From an uncultured Paraprevotella sp. (lineage in GTDB: Bacteria > Bacteroidota > Bacteroidia > Bacteroidales > Bacteroidaceae), in NCBI GenBank assembly GCA_947177395.1, contig CAMWUI010000018.1, positions 1-53,433 on the forward strand: a stretch of 53,433 nt of DNA, given 5' to 3'. Under the pieces are notes generated by a model. The model had not been told where the DNA came from. It made no database searches and worked only from the letters and a program-made list of their open reading frames with translations. The position numbers and the translations under genes are program-made. Of the stretch, positions 25,914 through 34,523 are shown piece by piece (positions within the stretch are counted from its first letter, which is position 1; each line of letters starts with the position of its first letter).

Positions 25914-26345
25914 TTAATAGATACTTTTAGTCTCGTATGGACTTTGTTCGAGATAGACGTGGTCTCGTGCCGCTTCTTCACGAATAGTCCGAGCTGAGTT
26001 TTGCCAAAGTTTAATATCTTCTGCTGTTTTTTTTGCTGGAACAATATCACCCATACTTTTTTCAGAATCATATTTCAAGAACAAGTCTATAATTTTATTG
26101 ATTGCCATATTGTAGCTGATTTGCCAATCTTCAGGTAATCGATAATGGGTCTGAATGTCGGAGGCTTTTCCCGCAGGTTGATAAACATATCCACCGTCAT
26201 CCACAAGATTGTTACCTTTTAATTGAAGATATTTTAAACCCGTATAATTCTTTTCCATGGTCACGTTTATGTGGCCGTTGCTAATGGTAAATGTGACTGA
26301 AATGAGCTCCTTAGGAATACTATCCTTAGGGTGTAACGAATACAA
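25914..26345 (-). pseudogene. headless reading frame, probable gene remnant
   Basis: A frame of about 143 residues that looks like real protein (for example NYTGLKYLQLKGNNLVDDGGYVY and EDWQISYNMAINKIIDLFLKY) but has no ATG or ribosome-binding site at its upstream end; only TTG is available there. The frame continues open into the 23-bp tandem array. Base composition is AT-richer than the neighbours. I read it as the C-terminal part of a gene whose front was lost or replaced by the repeats. An internal ATG (MEKNYTG) could still give a short product. Function unknown. Confidence 0.5.
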
Positions 26346-26410
26346 TCGTAAGGTGCTAAGGAATACGATTATAAGGTGGTAAGGAATACTATTATAAGCA
26401 CCTAACGATA
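26312..26410. repeat. tandem array, 23-bp unit, about 4 copies
   Basis: Degenerate units related to TAAGGAATACTATTATAAGG plus TGG start near 26312, 26334, 26357, 26380 and (partial) 26403. The first unit lies inside the headless frame. No spacers with unique sequence, so not a CRISPR. Confidence 0.75.
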
Positions 26411-26425
26411 GTATTTCACTCCCCG

Positions 26426-26536
26426 AGTGGACAGCACTTCACTACCCATAGTGGACGGCGTTCCACTACCTATAGTGGACAGCACTTCGCTACCCATAGT
26501 GAACAGCGCTTCACTCGGCAAGTGAACAGCCTACGG
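26426..26536. repeat. second tandem array, 24-bp unit, about 4.5 copies
   Basis: Units related to AGTGGACAGCACTTCACTAC plus CCAT begin at 26426, 26450, 26474, 26498 and 26521. Each holds AGTG and CACT that can pair within a unit. Sequence differs from the first array although the period is nearly the same and they abut. 26537-26591 shows nothing else. Confidence 0.8.
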
Positions 26537-26591
26537 CTCGACATGGGAACCGCTTGCGGAAGGGAAGGTCAGAGGCTGTCGCCACCCTCCT

Positions 26592-26880
26592 CCCTACACA
26601 GATGTTGACGAGAAAATGCTTCAATGGTTCAAACTATTTGATTGCCAGCGACAAATGGTTCATTTATCCTTCAGCTTTTCCGCCGTATGGTTCAGTGGTT
26701 GACCCGCGGCGGCGCACCGCAGCCGGTAATTTCTGAACTATTTTGAATTATTACTCATTGATTCTCAGTAAGTTTGAACCATCCTGAACCTTTTATGAAT
26801 CATTGCTGAACCATTACTCGCTGATACTCAGTGAGTCTGAACCATTGAAGCATATTTTCACCAACATTTGTGTATAGGGG
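26592..26880. repeat. 289-bp element bounded by imperfect inverted repeats
   Basis: The left end (26592-26634) and right end (26835-26880) are inverted copies, best conserved over ATGCTTCAATGGTTC. Inside are dispersed repeat copy B (26617-26697, related to 16861-16941) and a 33-bp direct repeat (26749-26781 or so, and 26813-26845, five mismatches) rich in TGAACCAT. No transposase. It resembles a MITE or other non-coding mobile repeat. It ends about 58 bp from the purM stop, and a small hairpin ATAGGG/CCCTAT (26874-26894) follows. Confidence 0.6.
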
Positions 26881-26937
26881 ATGCCTCTCCCTATGGAAGA
26901 AGTTGGGACGGAGACGGAAGCAGAGGGGCGGGACTTT

Positions 26938-28104
26938 CTAATAGCTGAACTCGCCGAATTCGCTGCGGATGGTGAGCGAGCGGGGACCTTCCTCGATGTG
27001 GCCCACCACCTGGGCGTCTATGTTGAAGCTGCGGCTGATGGAGATGACGCGGTCGGCCTGTTCGGGCGCCACATATATCTCCAGCCGGTGGCCCATGTTG
27101 AACACCTTGTACATCTCGGCCCAGTCGGTCCCGCTCTCTTGTGCGATGGCCTTGAACAGAGGGGGCACGGGGAACATGTTGTCCTTGATGACACGGCAGT
27201 TCTCGTTCACGAAATGCAGCACCTTTGTCTGGGCACCTCCCGTACAATGCACCATACCGTGGATTTCCGGACGCAGTTCGTCGAGCAGGCGTTTCACGAC
27301 CGGAGCATACGTGCGGGTGGGAGAGAGCACCAGTTTGCCCGCGTTTACGGGAGCGCCCTCCACAGGGTCGGTCAACCGGTAGCTGCCGCTGTATACCAAT
27401 TCCTCGGGCACGGCCTTGTCGTAGCTTTCAGGATACTTTTCGGCCAGGTATTTCGCGAAGACGTCGTGGCGGGCACTGGTCAGTCCGTTGCTGCCCATGC
27501 CTCCGTTATATTCTTTTTCATAAGTGGCCTGTCCGCAGCTGGAGAGGCCCACGATAACGTCCCCGGGGCGGATGTCGGCATTGTTTATCACATCGCTCCG
27601 CTTCATGCGGCACGTGACGGTGGAGTCCACGATGATGGTGCGCACCAGGTCGCCCACGTCCGCAGTCTCGCCCCCCGTGGCGTAAATGCCTATGCCCATC
27701 TCGCGCATGGAAGCCAGCAGTTCGTCCGTGCCGTTGATGATGGCGCTGATCACTTCGCCCGGTATCAGCATCTTGTTGCGTCCGATGGTGGAAGATACGA
27801 GTATGTTGTCCACGGCGCCCACACACAGGAGGTCGTCCGTGTTCATGATAAGTGCGTCCTGGGCGATACCTTTCCATACGGACAGGTCTCCCGTCTCTTT
27901 CCAGTAGAGGTAGGCCAGCGAGGACTTCGTGCCCGCCCCGTCGGCATGCATGATGTTGCAATACTCGGGGTCTCCGCCCAATATATCGGGGATAATCTTG
28001 CAGAAAGCCTGCGGGAAAATACCTTTGTCGATGTTCTTGATGGCGTTGTGGACATCTTCCTTGGCGGCCGATACGCCGCGCAGCATGTAGCGCTGATTAC
28101 TCAT
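26938..28104 (-). CDS. purM: phosphoribosylformylglycinamidine cyclo-ligase (PurM, AIR synthase)
   Basis: Closes FGAM to aminoimidazole ribotide with ATP, purine step five. The 388-residue protein is longer than E. coli PurM (345), as in other Bacteroidota forms. Conserved segments are MHADGAGTKSSLAY, NTDDLLCVGA, the Gly-rich GIGIYATGGETADVGDLV and GMVHCTGGA. The C-terminal MGHRLEIYV holds the usual dimer-domain motif (MGxG in others). ATG 28104 is chosen for MSNQRYMLRGVS; upstream ATGs lie across the promoter leader. Confidence 0.93.
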   Translation of the reverse strand: MSNQRYMLRGVSAAKEDVHNAIKNIDKGIFPQAFCKIIPDILGGDPEYCNIMHADGAGTKSSLAYLYWKETGDLSVWKGIAQDALIMNTDDLLCVGAVDNILVSSTIGRNKMLIPGEVISAIINGTDELLASMREMGIGIYATGGETADVGDLVRTIIVDSTVTCRMKRSDVINNADIRPGDVIVGLSSCGQATYEKEYNGGMGSNGLTSARHDVFAKYLAEKYPESYDKAVPEELVYSGSYRLTDPVEGAPVNAGKLVLSPTRTYAPVVKRLLDELRPEIHGMVHCTGGAQTKVLHFVNENCRVIKDNMFPVPPLFKAIAQESGTDWAEMYKVFNMGHRLEIYVAPEQADRVISISRSFNIDAQVVGHIEEGPRSLTIRSEFGEFSY

Positions 28105-28140
28105 GTCTTTGTTATGCGGTTGGTTTGACTTAATCAAGTG

Positions 28141-28148
28141 CAAAAGTA
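28141..28148 (-). promoter_or_regulatory. -7 promoter element of purM
   Basis: Reads TACTTTTG on the minus strand, 36 bp before the purM ATG. It separates purM from the upstream operon. Confidence 0.5.
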
Positions 28149-28212
28149 GTGAATTTCCATGCAGCAAACAAGATTATCCCGCCAAAAGGCTGAGAAAATT
28201 CATTCCTGTCTG

Positions 28213-29178
28213 TCACCGGATATACTTGCTGACGAAACTTTCTATTTTTTCCGCATATATGTCCGGATAGTTCCGATAGGCTTCGGCATGTGTCGTGGAA
28301 GGTGCTATCCACAGTGCCTTGTCTCCCTGTTTGGCTGCGTAGAGGCTGTCGGTCATCCGGGTGGGAACGAACGTGTCGCTGTCGCCGTGAATGAACAGGA
28401 TGGGGAGACGGCTGCGCGCCACCTGGCGGAGTGCGGAGGCCTCCCGGAAGCTCCAGCCGTACCGCCACCGTGTGAGCAGGTCGGAACAGTAAAGCAACGG
28501 GAAAGCCGGCAGGCCGAACTGGGCCTGCAGTTCGCTTTCGAACTCATCCCATACGCTGGTGAAACCGCAGTCGTCCACGAAACATTTCACATAGGGCTTT
28601 TGCTGTTCTCCGCTGACACATAGCGTGGTGGCTCCGCCCATGGATATGCCGTGCACCACCATGCGGGTCTGTGCCGTTCCTCCGAACCGGGAGTTGGCCA
28701 CGTCCATCCATCTCATGACGTCCAGACGGTCGTTCCATCCCATTTGCAAATGGGTGCCTCCGCTTAGTCCCGAATACCTTAAATCGGGCAGAAGCACGTT
28801 GTATCCCAACCGATGGTTATAGAGATGGCCTATGTGCAGCATGCGCACGACATTGTCCGTGTAGCCATGCACCACGACGGCAGTCCGCAACGTAGGTGAG
28901 GGGGCCTGCAGATAACAGGCATGCAGGCGCGTGCCGTCGTCTGCCGTGATGAATGTGTCGCGCAGGATGTCCGGGGTGTTGATGCTGTCGATCCATCCGG
29001 CCAGGGCCGGATAGGTCTCTTTCATATACCGCAGGGAACCTGCAATGTCTTTTCCGCGCTCATTCCCTCTGGCCTGCAAGGCGTAATATTGCAGGTAAAA
29101 GGCTGCGCCGAAAGAGGCGGAGACAAGCAATACGAGGATTGCCCCTATGCCATAAAATGATTTCTTCGTGCGGCTCAT
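28213..29178 (-). CDS. membrane-anchored alpha/beta hydrolase
   Basis: 321 residues with an N-terminal anchor (about 9-30) and an alpha/beta hydrolase fold outside the cytoplasm. VVVHGYTDN (102-110) forms the oxyanion region, HGISMGG places nucleophile Ser179, HGDSDTFVP supplies the acid, and THAEAY the histidine. Substrate unknown; similar proteins are annotated as peptidase- or acyl-esterase-like. It is the last gene of the phoH-purC-menG-aroE run, 4 bp after aroE. Confidence 0.85.
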   Translation of the reverse strand: MSRTKKSFYGIGAILVLLVSASFGAAFYLQYYALQARGNERGKDIAGSLRYMKETYPALAGWIDSINTPDILRDTFITADDGTRLHACYLQAPSPTLRTAVVVHGYTDNVVRMLHIGHLYNHRLGYNVLLPDLRYSGLSGGTHLQMGWNDRLDVMRWMDVANSRFGGTAQTRMVVHGISMGGATTLCVSGEQQKPYVKCFVDDCGFTSVWDEFESELQAQFGLPAFPLLYCSDLLTRWRYGWSFREASALRQVARSRLPILFIHGDSDTFVPTRMTDSLYAAKQGDKALWIAPSTTHAEAYRNYPDIYAEKIESFVSKYIR

Positions 29179-29182
29179 GCGG

Positions 29183-29929
29183 TTATCCCCGGTTCCAGAT
29201 TTCCCAGCCGGCCTGCGCCTGGAGGTGGAGCATCTCCAGTCCGTTTTTCACTTTGGCTCCGGCCTGTTCACCTCGTTGCAGAAAGCGCGTCTGTCCGGGA
29301 TTGTAAATTAGGTCGTAGAGCAGATGTCTGTCGTCCAGCGCCTCATACGGCAGTTTCGGCGCTTCTTCCGTATGGGGATACATGCCGCATGGAGTGCAGT
29401 TTACGATGACCGGATATTCCCGTAGGACGGCGGGCGTGATGTCATCATACGTCAGCATGTCCGGAAAACGGGAACGGCTGACAAACGTGGTTTCCAGGCC
29501 CAGTTTCTCCAGCCCGTATCGGATGGCTTTCGAAGCTCCTCCCGTACCGAGTATCAATGCCTTGCGGTGGTGTCCCTCCAGTAAAGGTTTAATGGAACGC
29601 ATGAATCCGATGACGTCGGAATTATGTCCTTCCAGATAAGGACGTCCGTCCTCCCGACGGCTCACCCGGATGACATTCACAGCCCCGATTGTACGGGCTT
29701 CCTCGCTCAATACGTCGAGATAGGGAATGACTTGTTCCTTGTAAGGGATGGTGACGTTCAGGCCGCATAAGTTTTCGTTTTCCGCTATGATTTCCGGAAA
29801 ACCGGTGATGGCGGGGATTTCGAAGTTCACGTATTCGGCATCGATCCGTTCGTCTGCAAACTTCGTGTTGAAGAAGTCACGTGAAAAAGAATGCTTCAGC
29901 GGATAGCCGACAAGGCCGTATGTTTTCAT
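29183..29929 (-). CDS. aroE: shikimate dehydrogenase
   Basis: Reduces 3-dehydroshikimate with NADPH, step four of aromatic biosynthesis. The 248 residues (short but usual in this phylum) contain GYPLKHSFSRDFFN (shikimate Ser pair), NVTIPYKEQV (catalytic Lys), GAVNVIRV, GHNSDVIGF, the nucleotide loop LILGTGGASKAI, and the C-terminal GLEMLHLQAQAGWEIW with the conserved Gln. 12 bp downstream of menG. Confidence 0.95.
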   Translation of the reverse strand: MKTYGLVGYPLKHSFSRDFFNTKFADERIDAEYVNFEIPAITGFPEIIAENENLCGLNVTIPYKEQVIPYLDVLSEEARTIGAVNVIRVSRREDGRPYLEGHNSDVIGFMRSIKPLLEGHHRKALILGTGGASKAIRYGLEKLGLETTFVSRSRFPDMLTYDDITPAVLREYPVIVNCTPCGMYPHTEEAPKLPYEALDDRHLLYDLIYNPGQTRFLQRGEQAGAKVKNGLEMLHLQAQAGWEIWNRG

Positions 29930-29941
29930 TTTTCAGTCCGG

Positions 29942-30676
29942 TTATTTGGTGGATAGGTATCGGGTGCAGAGTCCGCCCGTAAAACGGCGGAAAGTGACTT
30001 CGGAGAAACCGGCGCGGCGCAGAATACCCTGCATCACTTCTCCCTGCGGAAAAGCGGCCATGGTGGCCGGCAGATAGGTGTAAGCGCTATTGTCCCTTGA
30101 TATCAAGCGTCCGATAACGGGCATGACAAGGCGTGAATAGACCCGAAACAGCTGCTTCATCGGAAAGCGTACGGGGGTACACAGTTCCACGATAAGCAGA
30201 TGTCCGCCGGGCTTCAACACCCGGTGTATCTCGCGCAAACCCTGGTCCAGATTCTCGAAGTTGCGCACTCCGTACGCGACAGTGACGGCATCGAATGTGT
30301 TGTCCGGGAAAGACAGGGCGGCGCAGTCTTCCCGCTGAAAACGGATGATATGCTCCAGAGATTCATTCCTGACTTTCTCCCTGCCTATCTGCATCATGCC
30401 TTCGGAAATGTCGGCTCCAGTGATGGACCGGGGATTCAGCCGTCGCGCGGACAAGATGGCGAAATCCCCCGTACCGGTGGCGATGTCCAGTATGCGTTCC
30501 GGATGGAACGGGCGTAACGAATCGATTGACTTGCGCCGCCACTTCCGGTCGATGCCCCACGAAAGCGAATGGTTCAGCAGGTCATAAGAGTGAGCGATGG
30601 TGTCGAACATCCGTTCCACCTGCTCACGCTTATGGCCGTTGCCGCTGTATGGTTTTATCTTCTCTTGTGCGTACAC
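29942..30676 (-). CDS. menG: demethylmenaquinone / 2-methoxy-benzoquinol methyltransferase
   Basis: A 244-residue UbiE-type SAM methyltransferase for the last step of menaquinone synthesis, the quinone of these anaerobes. Signature segments are [38 protein letters not shown] (SAM loop), [15 protein letters not shown] and [15 protein letters not shown]. It lies 15 bp after purC and 12 bp before aroE. Confidence 0.95.
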   Translation of the reverse strand: MYAQEKIKPYSGNGHKREQVERMFDTIAHSYDLLNHSLSWGIDRKWRRKSIDSLRPFHPERILDIATGTGDFAILSARRLNPRSITGADISEGMMQIGREKVRNESLEHIIRFQREDCAALSFPDNTFDAVTVAYGVRNFENLDQGLREIHRVLKPGGHLLIVELCTPVRFPMKQLFRVYSRLVMPVIGRLISRDNSAYTYLPATMAAFPQGEVMQGILRRAGFSEVTFRRFTGGLCTRYLSTK

Positions 30677-30691
30677 GGACGGAATGGGGCT

Positions 30692-31639
30692 TTATTTATT
30701 GTTCAGATACTCGGTGACATTCTTTTCGATGCGTGCCGCCAAGTCGTCGTGGTCGTCTGCTTTGTTGAATTTCTCTCCGACAATGCCTTCATACAGCTCG
30801 ATGTATCTTTCCGATACGCTGTTCACGTATTCATCCGTCATTTCGGGAACCTGCTGTCCTTCTTTTCCCATGAATTCATGGTCGATGAGCCACTGGCGTA
30901 CAAATTCCTTGGACAATTGTTTCTGAGCCTCGCCTTTCTCGAATTTCTCCTCATAGCCTTCCGCATAGAAATAACGGCTGGAATCGGGCGTGTGAATCTC
31001 GTCTATCAGATACACCTTGCCGTCCTTCTTGCCGAACTCATACTTTGTATCCACCAGAATCAGGCCCTTTTGTGCGGCCATTTCCGTGCCGCGTTCAAAC
31101 AATGCATAGGTATACTGCTCCATCAGTTCGTAGTCCTCTTTGCTCACGATGCCCTGGGCGATGATGTCCTCTTTGGATATGTTCTCGTCATGTCCGGCCT
31201 CGGCCTTGGTCGTGGGGGTTATGATCGGTGTGGGAAATTTCTGGTTTTCTTTCATGCCCTCCGGCAGCTTCACCCCGCAGAGTTCACGGCATCCGTTCTT
31301 GTATTCGCGCCATGCGGAGCCGGTCAGGTAGCCGCGGATAATCATTTCCACACGGAAGCCTTCGCACTTCAGTCCGACGGTGACCATCGGGTCGGGTGTG
31401 GCGAGTTTCCAGTTGGGCACGATGTCGCTTGTCGCATCCAGAAATTTGGCCGCAATCTGGTTCAGCACCTGTCCCTTGAAAGGAATGCCTTTGGGCAGAA
31501 TGACATCGAAAGCGGATATTCTGTCGGTGGCCACCATGACCATCAGATTGTCGTCGATGTTGTACACATCGCGCACTTTACCGTGATATACGCTTTTCTG
31601 TCCTGGAAAATTAAACTCTGTATTCGTTAAAGCCTTCAT
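30692..31639 (-). CDS. purC: phosphoribosylaminoimidazole-succinocarboxamide synthase
   Basis: Joins CAIR and aspartate (ATP-dependent) in purine synthesis. The 315-residue product is the longer eukaryote/Bacteroidota-like form. Motifs include [38 protein letters not shown] (SAICAR site) and [14 protein letters not shown]. It starts 35 bp after phoH and is probably in the same transcript. Confidence 0.95.
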   Translation of the reverse strand: MKALTNTEFNFPGQKSVYHGKVRDVYNIDDNLMVMVATDRISAFDVILPKGIPFKGQVLNQIAAKFLDATSDIVPNWKLATPDPMVTVGLKCEGFRVEMIIRGYLTGSAWREYKNGCRELCGVKLPEGMKENQKFPTPIITPTTKAEAGHDENISKEDIIAQGIVSKEDYELMEQYTYALFERGTEMAAQKGLILVDTKYEFGKKDGKVYLIDEIHTPDSSRYFYAEGYEEKFEKGEAQKQLSKEFVRQWLIDHEFMGKEGQQVPEMTDEYVNSVSERYIELYEGIVGEKFNKADDHDDLAARIEKNVTEYLNNK

Positions 31640-31674
31640 AATATGATAATGTTTAATGTTGTGATTCTTGTATG

Positions 31675-32697
31675 TCAGTTGTCGCCGAGTCCCATGATGT
31701 CGGCAAACACCGTTGCCGTTTCTTCCTGCTCCGCCTTACGTTGCTTGCGTGTTTCTTCCGTCCGGCGGGTATGTTTCTCGTATGCTTCCACAATCCGTGT
31801 CACCAGTTTGTGGCGCACGATATCTTTTTTGTTCATCTCTATGAATGCGATGCCTTTCACGCCTTTCAATATATGCATGGCTTCTATCAGTCCCGAACGC
31901 TGGGACGAAGGCAGGTCTATCTGCGTGCAATCGCCCGTTATGATCATCTTGGTATTGGTTCCCATGCGGGTTATGAACATTTTTATCTGCGCCGTCGTGG
32001 TGTTCTGTGCTTCGTCGAGAATGACCACGGCGTCGTTGAGCGTGCGTCCGCGCATGAAAGCCAGAGGGGCTATCTGAATGATGTTCTGTTCCATGTATTC
32101 CTGTAGCTTGGCTGCGGGCAACATGTCTTGCAAGGCATCGTAAAGAGGTTGCAGATACGGGTCTATCTTATCTTTCATGTCTCCGGGCAGAAAGCCCAGC
32201 TTTTCTCCGGCCTCCACTGCGGGACGGCTTAGGATAATCTTTCGTATTTCCTTATTTTTCAGAGCTCTGACGGCCAATGCGATACTCGTATAGGTCTTTC
32301 CCGAACCGGCAGGGCCTACGGCAAACAGGAGGTCGTTTTCCCCGTATGCCTTCACGAGTTTCTGCTGATTTTCGCTACGTGCCGTGATAGGCTTTCCGTT
32401 CGTACTGTATACAATCACTCCCTCCTGATTGTCACGGAATGTTTTTTCTCCTTTTATGATATGCAGGACATCCTCTTCTGTCAGCGTGTTGTATCGGGCG
32501 CAGTGCATCTCCAGTGCCTGGATATGTTCTTCAAACGCACACATTTCTTCCTCGTCCCCCATCACTTTAATCACATTTCCGCGGGCCACGATGCGAAGTT
32601 TCGGATACAATGCCTTTATTATTTGCATATTGGCGTTGTTCACCCCGTAAAATACGACAGGATCCGTGTCTTCCAGTACGATATGCTTCTCTATCAT
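31675..32697 (-). CDS. phoH: PhoH-family ATPase
   Basis: A 340-residue PhoH-like protein, a cytoplasmic ATPase/RNA helicase-like family whose exact role is unsettled. An N-terminal KH-like/SsRNA-binding part (1-110) precedes Walker [14 protein letters not shown] and Walker [13 protein letters not shown]; the sensor motif is [11 protein letters not shown]. The start is taken as ATG 32697 ([10 protein letters not shown]); ATG 32703 is an alternative two codons up. First gene of a five-gene unit. Confidence 0.93.
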   Translation of the reverse strand: MIEKHIVLEDTDPVVFYGVNNANMQIIKALYPKLRIVARGNVIKVMGDEEEMCAFEEHIQALEMHCARYNTLTEEDVLHIIKGEKTFRDNQEGVIVYSTNGKPITARSENQQKLVKAYGENDLLFAVGPAGSGKTYTSIALAVRALKNKEIRKIILSRPAVEAGEKLGFLPGDMKDKIDPYLQPLYDALQDMLPAAKLQEYMEQNIIQIAPLAFMRGRTLNDAVVILDEAQNTTTAQIKMFITRMGTNTKMIITGDCTQIDLPSSQRSGLIEAMHILKGVKGIAFIEMNKKDIVRHKLVTRIVEAYEKHTRRTEETRKQRKAEQEETATVFADIMGLGDN

Positions 32698-32713
32698 TCT
32701 CACAAATTTGCCG

Positions 32714-32721
32714 CAAATTTA
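32714..32721 (-). promoter_or_regulatory. -7 promoter element of the phoH operon
   Basis: Reads TAAATTTG on the minus strand, 16 bp before the phoH start. Confidence 0.5.
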
Positions 32722-32753
32722 ATCATTCTGTTTCTAAATCTGTGTGTTTTTGC

Positions 32754-32761
32754 TATCTTTG
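32754..32761 (+). promoter_or_regulatory. -7 promoter element of the DUF5715 gene
   Basis: TATCTTTG, 23 bp before the TTG start at 32785, divergent from the phoH element. Its position rules out the upstream in-frame ATGs as starts. Confidence 0.5.
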
Positions 32762-32784
32762 TCGCCGCTAAACAAGAAAAAGTT

Positions 32785-33621
32785 TTGAGAAAGTTGAGAA
32801 AGAAATATTTTCTGGGGCTCGTGTGGGGCATTATACTCCTGCTTGCCGTGGTGCGTTGTTTCAAGTCGCCGATGCCGGAAAAAGCCTCTGAAGATTCATC
32901 GGGCGAATCCGATTCGGTCTGTCTGCCGGTCACGGACACTCCGGTGCTTGCCGACAGTTCATGCGACAGACCGTCCGGTGCAGGCCGTTATTTGGAAAAG
33001 CGAACCTATGCGCCGCCCCGTTTCAAGAATGCCGCAGGCGTGCCGCTACGGAGCCGCATCTACAGCGTGCCGAGCTTTCAAGAATGTTTTTCCGACCTGC
33101 AGGATATACAGATTATCGCGGCCCGCAAGTGGGGCGTATCGCCTGTGGCCGACCGGCAGGAGGCCGAGCGTCGCAAGAAAGAATTGGTATATGTGGGGAG
33201 CAATCCTTTTTATACGATGGACGAGGGCATGACCCGTTCCATACCGTACCTGGTGCCGCAGGCCGCCGAACTTCTTCAGCGTATCGGCCGTAATTTTCTT
33301 GATTCGCTGGCTGTAAAAGGTATCCCCCTCCATACGCTTATTGTCACGTCTGTTCTCCGGACGGAAGAGGATGTACGCAAACTGCGCCGCTACAATGTGA
33401 ACGCTACCGAACGGAGTTGTCACCGCTACGGTACGACATTTGATATCAGTTACAACCGCTACACTACGGTGTCGCCTCCCCAGGGGCCGGAGCGGCGTGC
33501 CGTGCGCAACGATTCCCTGAAATGGGTGCTTTCAGAAGTGCTTCGCGATTTGCGGGCTTCCGGACATTGCTATGTGAAGCATGAAGTGAAGCAGGGATGT
33601 TATCATATAACAGTTCGCTGA
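32785..33621 (+). CDS. DUF5715 protein, M15-peptidase-like
   Basis: About 278 residues with a single N-terminal membrane anchor (YFLGLVWGIILLLAVV) and a periplasmic domain. ATERSCHRYGTTFDIS resembles the zinc motif S-x-H-x-x-G-x-x-x-D of M15 D-Ala-D-Ala peptidases, and VTSVLRTEEDVRKL precedes it as in that fold, so a peptidoglycan role is inferred. No ATG exists between the promoter and the anchor; the start must be TTG at 32785 or 32794. Confidence 0.8.
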   Translation: MRKLRKKYFLGLVWGIILLLAVVRCFKSPMPEKASEDSSGESDSVCLPVTDTPVLADSSCDRPSGAGRYLEKRTYAPPRFKNAAGVPLRSRIYSVPSFQECFSDLQDIQIIAARKWGVSPVADRQEAERRKKELVYVGSNPFYTMDEGMTRSIPYLVPQAAELLQRIGRNFLDSLAVKGIPLHTLIVTSVLRTEEDVRKLRRYNVNATERSCHRYGTTFDISYNRYTTVSPPQGPERRAVRNDSLKWVLSEVLRDLRASGHCYVKHEVKQGCYHITVR

Positions 33622-33685
33622 CGCCCGATTAAACCTTCTTTGTTTTATCCGGTCATAGTTATGGATATTTAATCAAAAACAGTTT

Positions 33686-34264
33686 ATGACCATGAGAAAG
33701 AAGTTTTTTTATGTCGCGATAGCGGCTTTGATGTGTGCAGGCATGCCGATACATGCGCAATCGGGGAAACAGAAATGCGATAAGACGGCCGGCTGTGAAG
33801 GAAAAGGCAAACAGCGGGTGGAGCGTCTTGTCAAGGAACTGAATCTGCAGGGCGATGCCAAGGAATCTTTTACTAAGTTGTACGCTCTTTATCAGGAGGA
33901 AATGAAGGCCGCCTGTCCGGAGAAGAAAAACAAAGATGCCGTCGGGAAGAGAAAGAAGAGCGACAAGAAGGCGGAACTGACTGCGGAGGAAGCAACCCGG
34001 CGCATGCAGGGCAGATTCGAGAGGGAGGCCCGCCGGATAGAGGTACAGTCCAAACGGCTGGAGATTAAGAAGAAATACTATGCCGAATTCGGCAAGATAT
34101 TGTCTCCGGAACAGTTGTGTAAGGTGTTTGCTCCCAGACATGGCAATCATCGTCCCGCCGGAAGCCATCAGAAGGGGAATCATCCGAAAGGAAAGCGTCC
34201 CGGCAGGCCTGGCGGACAGCATGGCGGTCCGAGGGGGAATTTCGGCAGTATGCAGCGGAAGTAA
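33686..34264 (+). CDS. small exported basic protein (Spy/CpxP-like helices)
   Basis: 192 residues: signal peptide ending IHAQ, then a helical Lys/Glu-rich region with ELNLQGDAKESFTKLYALYQEEM and KKYYAEFGKILSPEQLCKVF. This pattern resembles periplasmic Spy/CpxP/DUF4890-type proteins that bind unfolded proteins or metals. The tail (about 150-192) is rich in Gly, His, Pro, Arg and Lys (HKKG/RPGG-like). ATG 33692 is an alternative start. Followed by a repeat array. Confidence 0.7.
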   Translation: MTMRKKFFYVAIAALMCAGMPIHAQSGKQKCDKTAGCEGKGKQRVERLVKELNLQGDAKESFTKLYALYQEEMKAACPEKKNKDAVGKRKKSDKKAELTAEEATRRMQGRFEREARRIEVQSKRLEIKKKYYAEFGKILSPEQLCKVFAPRHGNHRPAGSHQKGNHPKGKRPGRPGGQHGGPRGNFGSMQRK

Positions 34265-34284
34265 TTATGCCGGTTGATTCTATG

Positions 34285-34392
34285 GATGCCCATTCTAACG
34301 ACCTTAGGATGGGCATTCATAGGTTGTTAAAATGGGCATTCTAAGGGTATTAGAATGGGCATCCTAAGAACGCTTGAATGGGCAAACGCAGA
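34285..34392. repeat. tandem 23-24 bp array between two small exported-protein genes
   Basis: Units like ATGGGCATTCTAAGGGTATT occur from about 34307 (ggATGGGCATTC), 34331, 34353 and 34376 (partial). An inverted unit ATGCCCATTCTAACG precedes them at 34286. After the array, GGGAAAATCCC-type hairpins fill 34412-34460. The gap holds no gene. Confidence 0.75.
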
Positions 34393-34523
34393 TGGGACTC
34401 CGGCTTCTTTTAGGGAAAAGCCTCCCGGTTTGTAGGGAAAATCCCTTGCGAGGGTGATTTTCTTATTCCAAATTTGCAGTGTGAAAAAGGAATTCCGATT
34501 GGTAAACTCTAAAACAGAAGAAT

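Noticed and set aside
26312..26536. Possible CRISPR array
   Set aside because: Units are contiguous and degenerate with no unique spacers, the period is only 23-24 bp, and no cas gene is in the window.
26881..28128. A 415-codon plus-strand frame opposite purM
   Set aside because: PurM motifs are clear on the minus strand; the plus frame is a shadow.
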